Assembly: GCF_000422585.1 (NCBI RefSeq)
Contig: NZ_KE383885.1
Span: 114,594-178,593 of the forward strand
DNA: 64,000 nucleotides
Direction of reading: 5' to 3'
Origin: Hugenholtzia roseola DSM 9546
Lineage (GTDB): Bacteria; Bacteroidota; Bacteroidia; Cytophagales; Bernardetiaceae
The notes beneath the pieces are model-generated. The model was not told the DNA's origin and did not search any database. It worked only from the letters and a program-made list of their open reading frames with translations. Each line of letters begins with the position of its first letter. Positions within the stretch are counted from its first letter, which is position 1. The position numbers were made by a program, and so were the translations under genes. Below, piece by piece: positions 9,129-16,730 of the stretch.

Positions 9129-9807
9129 AAGAGTTGGGTTCGATGTCCGATTCAAGATTGAAGATGTAGGCAATGACAAGCCAAATTAGTAGGAACAAAA
9201 TCCCAAAAAAGAGATAGCCAAAATAGCCCAATAGCGGCATTTCAGAAAAAAAATGCAGGACATTGACATAGGGAATGTCATATTTCCAATAGTTGGGATT
9301 TGCTACAATATCCGCCCTAAAAAAGCCCGACCCGAAGTTCCAAAATTCCCAAATAAAGCCGTTGAAGAACGTCGCTAAGGCGAGCAGAATGGTTTGTGTC
9401 CAGTCGCCCTGACGTATCGAGCTAAAAGGCGTAGGCACGCCTGCCAAACTCAAAGCAGCCCCCAAAACAGGAATACAGCCTATCCATAAGCCCCAAAAAA
9501 AGAGATAAGGCGCGTATCCCATCAAAAAGAGCAAGCCAAAACCTGCGAATAAGAAAAAAAACAAGCCGCCCTTTCCTACGCTGATTTTCCAGCCCTGACT
9601 GTATTTGCGATTGAGGGCAGGCACTGTTTTGAGCAACCAATACCACTCTATAATGGCAGGAAGCACCGTTGTATAAGCAATCGCCTGCACGACAATATTG
9701 CCAAAGGGAGTCAGCAGGTAGGCATTGGGATAATACCAGTTTTCTAATACGAAAAAGTCTAAATATTCAAACATAAACCACATTGTACAAGAAACAACCC
9801 CCAACAA
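9112..9807 (-). CDS. Unknown polytopic membrane protein, C-terminal part after a frameshift
   Basis: The frame of ~231 residues has five or six hydrophobic segments. Conserved-looking motifs are FEYLDFFVLENWYYPN near the start and NGFIWEFWNF...YDIPYVN...SEMPLLGYFGYLFFG near the end. The only available start is TTG. Upstream in this frame there is a stop 12 codons back, while the frame of 9767-10270 continues into the same region. Removing one base from the five-G run at 9798-9802 joins ALLKFVG to VVSCTMWFMFEY and gives one protein of about 388 residues. I therefore read this as the second part of one gene. Start of independent translation at TTG cannot be excluded. Confidence 0.6.
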   Translation of the reverse strand: MLGVVSCTMWFMFEYLDFFVLENWYYPNAYLLTPFGNIVVQAIAYTTVLPAIIEWYWLLKTVPALNRKYSQGWKISVGKGGLFFFLFAGFGLLFLMGYAPYLFFWGLWIGCIPVLGAALSLAGVPTPFSSIRQGDWTQTILLALATFFNGFIWEFWNFGSGFFRADIVANPNYWKYDIPYVNVLHFFSEMPLLGYFGYLFFGILFLLIWLVIAYIFNLESDIEPNSYGTKK

Positions 9808-10270
9808 ATTTGAGCAGGGCTGTGCGGCTTGAAATTAGGGAAAAACCCTTATTTCTACTATAAACCCAACCGTCTAACATCAGGATAAAACCCCACCAGA
9901 GCGGCGTAAAAGACCAATAACTAAGGTATATAAGCGGTTCGGGTTTGAGCCACATGAGCAGCCAGCTCACGCCATTGAGGACAAGCCCTGCATAAAACCA
10001 TTTGGGCAAGGGTACTTTTTCGGGTGTAGCAGGCGGTGGGCTTTTTTTAAAGCCAAAAAGTTGGGGAAAAAGTAGGAAAAGGCTCAATAGCAGCACAAAG
10101 GCAGCCGCAATGATAAAAAGGGTTTCATTAAAACCCGGCTTGCCTGCCACAAATTGTGAGGGGAATAAGCCGTATCCGTCGGGCAGTTTGCCCCATTTGA
10201 GCAAAGAGCCAAGATAGGGTACGAAAAAAACAAGTCCGAAAATGAAAGCGACAAAAAAGCGTTTTTTCAT
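9767..10270 (-). CDS. Unknown membrane protein, N-terminal part before a frameshift
   Basis: The 167-residue frame starts with a hydrophobic helix (MKKRFFVAFIFGLVFFVPYL), then a second at ~47-70, a Pro-rich loop, and further segments ending in LILMLDGWVYSRNKGFSLISS-type sequence. It ends in a nine-residue tail (CFLYNVVYV) after the five-G run at 9798-9802, where the following frame carries on with membrane-protein-like sequence. That pattern fits the front end of the gene continued at 9112-9807. It would head a three-frame unit with the DUF1361 gene. Confidence 0.6.
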   Translation of the reverse strand: MKKRFFVAFIFGLVFFVPYLGSLLKWGKLPDGYGLFPSQFVAGKPGFNETLFIIAAAFVLLLSLFLLFPQLFGFKKSPPPATPEKVPLPKWFYAGLVLNGVSWLLMWLKPEPLIYLSYWSFTPLWWGFILMLDGWVYSRNKGFSLISSRTALLKFVGGCFLYNVVYV

Positions 10271-10555
10271 GGGTTTGATAAAAATAAAGATGTTAATTTT
10301 TTAAGGCTAAAAATTGTTGCGCCTAAGATATTGAAAAAAGAGAAACGCGCTACTTTCAATCGTAAAAAAAAGCAAAAAAAAAGATAGGCAGCGAAAATAA
10401 GCGCAATTTCGCTGCGTCAAGATTCTGCAAATTAGACTTTTAGCCAAATAACTATCTCTATTTAACAGTTTGAGTGGTGAAAAATTTTACATTTCGATAA
10501 AGAATAGTTAATTTTATAGGAACGTATTTTTTCACCTAAACAACACCGAACACTT

Positions 10556-12496
10556 ATGCAGTCTTGCTCTCCCAAGTCCCCTAAAAACTATCAAGCTCTC
10601 TACCAAAAAAGCCTCGAAGCCCCTATTGACTTTTGGCAGGCAGAGGCAGAGAAAATTGCTTGGTTTCAAAAGCCGACTCAAATCCTGACACAAAACGAAA
10701 GAGGCTATTACCGTTGGTTTGCCGACGGCAAGCTCAATACCTGTTATTTAGCCGCCGACCACCACGTAGCGCAGGGCAGAGGCGAAGAAATCGCCCTAAT
10801 TTACGATTCGCCCGTAACGGAGACGAAGCAAAAATTCACCTACCGTCAGCTTCGCGATGAAGTGGCACAACTGGCAGGAGTCTTGTCGGCATTGGGCGTA
10901 ACCAAAGGCGATACGGTCATTATTTATATGCCCATGATTCCACAGACGCTTTTTGCGATGCTTGCCTGTGCGCGTTTGGGGGCGATACACTCGGTAGTTT
11001 TTGGCGGCTTTGCAGCCCATGAGTTGGCAGTTCGGATAGATGATGCCAAACCCAAGCTCATTTTATCGGCTTCTTGTGGAATAGAAGTGGATAGGGTCAT
11101 TCCCTACAAGCCACTTTTAGACAAAGCCTTAGCCGAGGCAAGCCATAAGCCCAAACACACGCTTATTTTTCAGCGCGAAGGCATTTTAAACGCCGATTTA
11201 AAGGCGGGCTATGATTTAGATTGGGCAGAACTTTTAGAAGATGCTGCACCTGCCGAATGTATTGCCGTCGCTTCCACCGACCCACTTTATATCATTTATA
11301 CCTCTGGCACAACGGGCAAGCCCAAAGGTATCGTGCGCGACAATGGCGGACACGCCGTTGCGATGCAGCACAGTTTAGCAGGAGTTTATGACAGTTATCA
11401 GGGCGACATCTTCTGGGCAGCCTCCGATTTGGGTTGGGCTGTGGGTCATTCCTATATCGTGTATGCGCCCCTGATTGCAGGCTGCACCACGATTTTATAC
11501 GAAGGAAAACCCGTCCGCACGCCTGACGCAGGGGCTTTTTGGCGCGTCATGGCAGAGCATCAAGTCAAGACCTTTTTCACTGCCCCTACCGCCATTCGCG
11601 CCATTCGCAAAGAAGACCCCGAAGGCTTACTTATCAAGCAATACGACCTATCGCACCTAAAAGCCTTCTTTTTGGCAGGCGAAAGATGCGACCCCGCCAC
11701 GCTGGAATGGTTACAAGAAAAATTGGGAATCCCCGTTATAGACCATTGGTGGCAGACCGAATCTGGCTCTCCCATGCTCGCCAATCCTTTGGGCTTAGAA
11801 CTTTTCCCCATCAAAGTAGGCTCGGCAGGTAAGCCCTTTTCAGGCTATCAAGTACAAATTTTGGGCGAAGATGGAAAAGCACTCCCCCCCAATCAAGAGG
11901 GTGCGGTTGTGGTGAAATTGCCACTGCCCCCCGGTGCTTTGCTCACCATTTGGCATGATGATGCACGCTTCGAAAAATCTTACTTCCAACGCTTCGAGGG
12001 CTATTATCTCACAGGAGATGGCGGTTTTTATGATGAAGAAGGCTATTTTTATATCATGGGTAGGATAGATGATGTTATCAATGTGGCAGGACATCGCCTT
12101 TCAACAGGTGAGATGGAAGAAATTGTTGCCTCCCATAATGCCGTTGCCGAATGTGCCGTTATCGGAATCCAAGACGCACTCAAAGGGCAAGTGCCTGTTG
12201 GGTTAGTGGTTTTAAAAGATGGGACAAAAATTAGCGAAAAAGACTTAGAAAATCAGCTCGTAGCCTTAGTGCGCGAAAAAATCGGGGCAGTAGCCTGTTT
12301 CAAAAGAGTGGCGATTGTGCAGCGACTCCCCAAAACCCGTTCGGGTAAAATCTTGCGAAATGTGATGCGAAGTATCGCAGACGGCAAGCCCTATTCCGTT
12401 CCTTCTACCATTGACGACCCCCTTATTTTAGCCGAAGTTTCCGACAAAATGCGGAAGGAAAAGATGGGCGAAGCCTTCGATGCAAAGCCCGAATAG
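10556..12496 (+). CDS. prpE: Propionyl-CoA synthetase-like acyl-CoA ligase
   Basis: The 646-residue enzyme of the ANL superfamily should activate propionate (or acetate) to the acyl-CoA through an acyl-AMP. An ACAS N-terminal region (APIDFWQAEAEKIAWFQKP; FADGKLNTCYLAADHH) precedes the AMP-binding P-loop YTSGTTGKPKGIVRDNGGH, typical of PrpE/ACSS3 more than AcsA. Later motifs are DHWWQTESG, YYLTGDGG, GRIDDVINVAGHRLSTGEME and the C-terminal RLPKTRSGKILRN, whose Lys is the family catalytic and acetylation site. It stands alone; no methylcitrate or methylmalonyl genes are adjacent, so an acetyl-CoA role stays possible. Upstream 285 bases are AT-rich with no clear promoter match. Confidence 0.85.
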   Translation: MQSCSPKSPKNYQALYQKSLEAPIDFWQAEAEKIAWFQKPTQILTQNERGYYRWFADGKLNTCYLAADHHVAQGRGEEIALIYDSPVTETKQKFTYRQLRDEVAQLAGVLSALGVTKGDTVIIYMPMIPQTLFAMLACARLGAIHSVVFGGFAAHELAVRIDDAKPKLILSASCGIEVDRVIPYKPLLDKALAEASHKPKHTLIFQREGILNADLKAGYDLDWAELLEDAAPAECIAVASTDPLYIIYTSGTTGKPKGIVRDNGGHAVAMQHSLAGVYDSYQGDIFWAASDLGWAVGHSYIVYAPLIAGCTTILYEGKPVRTPDAGAFWRVMAEHQVKTFFTAPTAIRAIRKEDPEGLLIKQYDLSHLKAFFLAGERCDPATLEWLQEKLGIPVIDHWWQTESGSPMLANPLGLELFPIKVGSAGKPFSGYQVQILGEDGKALPPNQEGAVVVKLPLPPGALLTIWHDDARFEKSYFQRFEGYYLTGDGGFYDEEGYFYIMGRIDDVINVAGHRLSTGEMEEIVASHNAVAECAVIGIQDALKGQVPVGLVVLKDGTKISEKDLENQLVALVREKIGAVACFKRVAIVQRLPKTRSGKILRNVMRSIADGKPYSVPSTIDDPLILAEVSDKMRKEKMGEAFDAKPE

Positions 12497-12500
12497 CAGA

Positions 12501-12638
12501 AACCGTCGGCGAGGTTTGTAGTTTTAATTGTAGCGCGAAGCTCCAGCTTCGCACGTCTGTAACCGTCGGCGAGGTTTTTAGTTTTAATTGTAGCGCGAAG
12601 CTCCAGCTTCGCGCGTCCGCGACCGTCGACGAGGTTTC
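12501..12638 (+). repeat. Tandem 60-bp repeat (A/B family), 2.3 copies
   Basis: Two full 60-base units (12501-12560 and 12561-12620) differ at only a few bases, and a partial third (12621-12638) follows. Each unit has an A module (ACCGTCGGCGAGGTTT), an AT-rich spacer (TAGTTTTAATTGTAGC) and a B palindrome. In unit 2 the palindrome has 10-base arms, GCGCGAAGCT and AGCTTCGCGC, around CC. It lies just past the prpE stop and can form strong hairpins. The same modules occur at 1-40 and 28946-29040. Confidence 0.9.
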
Positions 12639-12689
12639 GTTTTCAGAAACACGACCCAAGTTCAGTACCTAAAAAGCGGCATGAGAAGC

Positions 12690-13220
12690 CTACAAAGGCT
12701 TCCATGCTTGTTTTTTGAAAAAGACGTTGCCAAATTTGGGAGAATTGAAAACCAAGTAAAAATCCCAAGCACCTCGATAGGTAGTTGGAGGAGTGGTGAG
12801 CAAATGATGGGTAGGTTGCTCCATTTTCAAGATAAGGCGAGCCGAGTTTGCTACATTTTTTGTAGAAATAGTACCTTTATATATTTTTACGATTTGCTCT
12901 TTATTTGTAACATAAAAATAAATAGAGTCGTTTTCTTTTATTTTAAAGCGAAAACTATTATATTGCCAGTCTGCTTGTTTTCCTTTAAAATAGTTGCGAT
13001 TTACAACATATTCTCCATAGTAGTCTGCTTTTTCAAGTTCCTTTTTGGCAGTTGCCCAGCGAATAAGAACTGTACAAAAGATAAATCCTACCAAAAAAAC
13101 AGCGAACCCTGCTAAGGCTTTCCCCAAAACAGAACTTTTTGTTACGCCCCAAAGCAATAGCAAAAGGGCAAAAAAAGGCAAGCCTATAAAAATCAGAAAA
13201 AAATTGAAGCCAAATCCCAT
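12690..13220 (-). CDS. Unknown two-helix membrane protein
   Basis: The product of about 176 residues has two hydrophobic segments near the N-terminus (~5-30 and ~36-56). A likely extracytoplasmic domain follows with alternating polar and aromatic residues (YYGEYVVNRNYFKG, YNSFRFKIKENDSIYFYVTNKE), suggesting a small beta-rich lipocalin-like fold. I chose the ATG at 13220; the frame is open to a TTG at 13250, but that lies inside a dispersed repeat. It is the last gene of a minus-strand run behind the CHAT-STAND gene. The product is not recognised. Confidence 0.6.
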   Translation of the reverse strand: MGFGFNFFLIFIGLPFFALLLLLWGVTKSSVLGKALAGFAVFLVGFIFCTVLIRWATAKKELEKADYYGEYVVNRNYFKGKQADWQYNSFRFKIKENDSIYFYVTNKEQIVKIYKGTISTKNVANSARLILKMEQPTHHLLTTPPTTYRGAWDFYLVFNSPKFGNVFFKKQAWKPL

Positions 13221-13248
13221 CTTGAAAAAGGTAAAAATTAAATTGTTC

Positions 13249-13265
13249 AAACCTAATAGGTTTGA
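13249..13265. repeat. Flanking repeat, downstream side of the CHAT-STAND gene
   Basis: AAACCTAATAGGTTTGA is identical to 16688-16704. The core is a dyad (AAACCT-AAT-AGGTTT). The two copies bracket the CHAT-STAND gene. Confidence 0.75.
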
Positions 13266-13348
13266 TTTGTGCTAAAATCTTTAAATCATTTTCGGCAAAA
13301 AACACACAACTACACCAATCCTTTGAAGATTCATAAAGCCAAAAGAGC

Positions 13349-16300
13349 CTATTCTAAGGAGGCTAACTGATTTTTCGCAATCCCATAAAACTTCGTAAAT
13401 TGAGCATAAGAGGGATAAGCATTTTTCAATTCTTCAAAAAGCCCGACCGCCTGCACCAAATATCGTTTGGCTTCCGCTTTTTTGTTCATTTTCAAATAAA
13501 TCTCATACAATTTATAATACGAAATCGCCAGTCCATTTTTAAATCCCACGTTGGAAGGATAGGATTCATAAAGTTCTTTGAATAATTGGGTTTCTATTTC
13601 AAAAAACTGTAAAGCCTGCTGTAAATTGCCCAAACTCGACTGCACCTCCCCTAATTTAGAGTAGGAAATCGCCAGTCCATTTTTAAAGCCCACGTTGGAA
13701 GGATAGACTTCATAAAGGTCTTCAAATAACTTGGTTTCTATTTCAAAAAACTGTAAAGCCTGCTGTAAATTGCCCAAACTACTATGCGTTTCCCCTAATT
13801 TGGAGTAGGAAATCGCCAGTCCATTTTTAAAGCCCACGTTGGAAGGATAGGATTCATAAAGGTCTTTTGATAATTTGTTGTATTCCTCAAAATAAGGTAA
13901 CGCTTTTTCTAAATTTCCTAACGATGAATAAATGATTCCAAGCCAACAAATTGCAGTTGCCAGTCCATTTTTAAAGCCCACGTTGGAAGGATAGGACTCA
14001 TAAAGTTCTTTGAATAAAAGATTCATTTTTTCATAAAAGTCTAATGCTTTCTTTAAATCTCCCAAACTGCTATGCGTTTGCCCTAATTTTTCGTAGGAAA
14101 TCGCCAGTCCTTCTTTAAAGCCCACGTTGGAAGGATAGGATTCAGAAAGTTCTTTTCCTAATTGATTTCGTTTTTCAAAAAACTCTAACGCCTGCGCTAA
14201 ATCCCCCAAACTGCTATGCGTTTCCCCTAATTTTTCGTAGGAAATCGCCAGTCCATTTTTAAAGTCCACGTTGGAAGGATAGGACTCATAAAGTTCTTTT
14301 CCTAATTGATTTCGTTTTTCAAAAAAGCGTAAAGCCTGCGCTAAATCCCCCAAACTGCTATGCGTTTCCCCTAATTTGGAGTAGGAAATCGCCAACGCAT
14401 TTTTAAAGCCCACGTTGGAAGGATAGGCTTCATAAAGTTCTTTTGATAACTCTATATCTTTTTCAAAAAACTCTAAAGCCTGCGCTAAATCCCCCAAACG
14501 GCTATGCGTTTCCCCTAATTTGGAGTAGGAAATCGCCAGTCCATTTTTAAAGTCCACGTTGGAAGGATAGGCTTCATAAAGTTCTTTTTTTAATTGATTG
14601 TATTTTTCAAAAAAGCGTAAAGCCTGCGCTAAATCCCCCAAACTGCTATGCGTTTCCCCTAATTTGGAGTAGGAAATCGCCAACGCATTTTTGATATTTT
14701 CAGAGTTCGGATTTTGGGAAGATAAAATAGAAAAAATTTGATTGCACTTATCGAAAAACTGCAAGGCATTAGACAAATTACCTACTGTTTCATAAAAATT
14801 ACCAATCCTTTCGCACAAATTCCCTATTTCAAATTTGGGTTCAAAATGATTCACCACACTTTCGGCATAGCGGCTATAAAGCGTAGCATATTTGTAGTTA
14901 TCTTTGTGGATATTGTCCCTATCCAGTTCATCAATCAAAAAATCAATCATCTTTTCACAATCGGCAAAAAGACGTTCTTGGTTTTTGTGGCGGGTTATTT
15001 CTTGTACTACGGGGCTTATCTTAAAAGCCGTTTCGTTTTGTTCTATCCAGCCTTTTTGGGCAAGCGAAAGCAGGGTATCGTCTAAATTTTCATCTTGTAA
15101 AAAGTTGTTAAGTGTTTCAAACTCAATATTTTCGGCAGGTAAAACGGCAAAAACAGAAAGCAAAACAATTTCGCTTTCTTGTAAGTCGGTCAGGTCGTAC
15201 ATTGCCAAAATAATGGCTTCGGGGGTTTCGTAGCGTATGCCTGTGCCTTTGGCTTGGTATTCGGTTTTTACCTCCTTGCTATGCGAAAGTTCTAAAAGGC
15301 TCTTTTGCAAGTTTTCTTTGAGCATTTGCAGGCTATATTTTTGGCGGAGTTTATTAAAATTCGTTAGGTTTTTTGCCAAAAGTTCCAAAACTAACGTATT
15401 TCCACCTACTGCCTCATAAATTTCTTCGAAAAGAGGCGTTTCGCTTTCCTGCATTTTTTTGTAATGTTCTTTAAACATTTGCAGGGCATCTTCTTTGCTC
15501 AAAGTGCCAATGGGGTATTTTTGGGCATACTCAAAATCTGCCAAACGCGAGGTGAGCAAGATATGAAAATTAGGGCATTTTCGCAGCCAAACAATATTTT
15601 CATTCAAATCTTCTTCGTTGTTGGCATTGTCCAAAATCAAAAGGCAGGGTTTGGTCAGATTAGAAACGGCTTCTATCAATTTTTGCATTTGCTCTTCCTG
15701 CGTTTCAGTCGTAAATTCCAATCCCAGCTTCCTGCTAAGAGTTAGAAGAGCGTTGGCGATACCATTTTCTACAAACAAAAACGCCAAATGCGAATAGTCA
15801 TTTCCGTATTCTGCCCAATATTTGGCAGCAAAAGTAGTTTTTCCGATTCCGCCCTGCCCATTGACGAGCATCAAAAAATTGTCGCCCTCAAAAAGGCGTT
15901 TGTGTACGGCTTCTAAATCGCTATCCCTTCCCAAAACAAAAGGGGGTTGAAAAGGCGGCGAGGTGAGCAAAATAGGCTTGTGTTCGTCTTTGATAACCTG
16001 CTCAATCGTCCATTCGAGGGCTTTGGGGTCGTCTGTAAAAATGCCCCACTGTTGGACAAAATCCTCTTTTTTTCGGTCGATGATTTGCGATTTTTTGATA
16101 GCACTTCGCATAGGCGAAATAGTTATAGTTTCGGAATGTGCGGTAAATTCTTTCAGTTTGTCGCAGGCATTTTGGTAGGCTTGCGCAATGGTAGCGGGCT
16201 TTTCTGCAAAAAGAGAATGATAAAAAGCCTCCGCAAAATGCAGTGCTGCCTTGTCCTCGATGCTTCTATGCGTCGCAATCACGACCTTTACGCCCCCTTC

Positions 16301-16654
16301 GAGCAAACCCTGCACCTGCCCATAAGTAGCACAACCATTTAAAAAGACCAAATGCAGATTCGACTGATTATTTTTTATGAGGCTTGCTAAGGACTGCCCC
16401 CCAAATTCTCCATCAAAAAGGTCTAAGGTTTCCTTATTGGCGTGTCCTGCAAAATGAAAGAGCGCGAGGCGGTTTCTTTGTGTTTGGGTGAAGTCGTTAA
16501 AAAGTATTTCCTTTGTCATTTTGGGCGGATTTTCCAACTGGATTGCGCCCTTTCTGCGTATGCGCTCCAAAGAATGGTGCAGCTTCTCATTTTCATTTAA
16601 AACGTTATCCAAATTTGATTGGACAAAGGCAAAGTAAAAAACAGACTTTTGCAT
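13349..16654 (-). CDS. CHAT-NTPase(STAND)-TPR protein, possible defence protein
   Basis: The 1,101-residue cytoplasmic protein joins three parts. Residues ~1-170 are a CHAT caspase-like protease with the expected dyad, His71 (HFAGHA) and Cys108 (LNGCAT). Residues ~235-520 are an NB-ARC-like STAND NTPase with P-loop GQGGIGKTT (266-274) and Walker B-like LLILDN. Residues ~600-1090 are TPRs, eight of which (656-1039) are nearly identical 48-residue units. In known STAND systems the repeat region senses a ligand and the NTPase oligomerises to switch on the effector, here a protease. No signal peptide is present. It follows a VWA protein gene by 76 bases and may share its transcript. Defence against phage is an inference from architecture. 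Confidence 0.88.
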   Translation of the reverse strand: MQKSVFYFAFVQSNLDNVLNENEKLHHSLERIRRKGAIQLENPPKMTKEILFNDFTQTQRNRLALFHFAGHANKETLDLFDGEFGGQSLASLIKNNQSNLHLVFLNGCATYGQVQGLLEGGVKVVIATHRSIEDKAALHFAEAFYHSLFAEKPATIAQAYQNACDKLKEFTAHSETITISPMRSAIKKSQIIDRKKEDFVQQWGIFTDDPKALEWTIEQVIKDEHKPILLTSPPFQPPFVLGRDSDLEAVHKRLFEGDNFLMLVNGQGGIGKTTFAAKYWAEYGNDYSHLAFLFVENGIANALLTLSRKLGLEFTTETQEEQMQKLIEAVSNLTKPCLLILDNANNEEDLNENIVWLRKCPNFHILLTSRLADFEYAQKYPIGTLSKEDALQMFKEHYKKMQESETPLFEEIYEAVGGNTLVLELLAKNLTNFNKLRQKYSLQMLKENLQKSLLELSHSKEVKTEYQAKGTGIRYETPEAIILAMYDLTDLQESEIVLLSVFAVLPAENIEFETLNNFLQDENLDDTLLSLAQKGWIEQNETAFKISPVVQEITRHKNQERLFADCEKMIDFLIDELDRDNIHKDNYKYATLYSRYAESVVNHFEPKFEIGNLCERIGNFYETVGNLSNALQFFDKCNQIFSILSSQNPNSENIKNALAISYSKLGETHSSLGDLAQALRFFEKYNQLKKELYEAYPSNVDFKNGLAISYSKLGETHSRLGDLAQALEFFEKDIELSKELYEAYPSNVGFKNALAISYSKLGETHSSLGDLAQALRFFEKRNQLGKELYESYPSNVDFKNGLAISYEKLGETHSSLGDLAQALEFFEKRNQLGKELSESYPSNVGFKEGLAISYEKLGQTHSSLGDLKKALDFYEKMNLLFKELYESYPSNVGFKNGLATAICWLGIIYSSLGNLEKALPYFEEYNKLSKDLYESYPSNVGFKNGLAISYSKLGETHSSLGNLQQALQFFEIETKLFEDLYEVYPSNVGFKNGLAISYSKLGEVQSSLGNLQQALQFFEIETQLFKELYESYPSNVGFKNGLAISYYKLYEIYLKMNKKAEAKRYLVQAVGLFEELKNAYPSYAQFTKFYGIAKNQLASLE
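13538..14689 (-). repeat. Eight near-identical 144-bp TPR-coding repeats
   Basis: Eight direct repeats of 144 bases encode units of the form NGLAISYSKLGETHSSLGDL followed by AQALxFFEKxNxLxKELYES and YPSNVGFK. DNA identity between copies is high, including synonymous positions. Variation is concentrated at the positions corresponding to x in the unit. A ninth, degenerate unit follows at the C-terminal side and one degenerate unit precedes. Such arrays gain and lose units by recombination. Confidence 0.92.
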
Positions 16655-16687
16655 GTGCGTTTTGTTTGTAGATTTAAAAAAGAATTT

Positions 16688-16704
16688 AAACCTAATAGGT
16701 TTGA
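16688..16704. repeat. Flanking repeat, upstream side of the CHAT-STAND gene
   Basis: This is a second exact 17-base copy of AAACCTAATAGGTTTGA, 34 bases before the CHAT-STAND start codon and 27 bases after the VWA gene's stop. Further related A/T-rich sequence (AGGTTTAAGTTTAAAGGTTT) follows. Confidence 0.75.
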
Positions 16705-16730
16705 AGGTTTAAGTTTAAAGGTTTGCCTTG

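Noticed and set aside
12501-12638. CRISPR array or short minus-strand gene at 12423-12659
   Set aside because: The 60-base units are repeats throughout, with no variable spacers; the translated frame is merely the repeat read through.
12681-13115. Plus-strand reading frame of 144 codons
   Set aside because: It overlaps the minus-strand membrane-protein gene and is rich in Phe, Cys and Lys without domain structure.
13538-14689. CRISPR array
   Set aside because: The regular repeats are 144 bases long, in frame and encode TPRs, with no unique spacers.
15947-16342. Plus-strand frames inside the CHAT-STAND gene
   Set aside because: They are antisense shadows of a protein with clear motifs.
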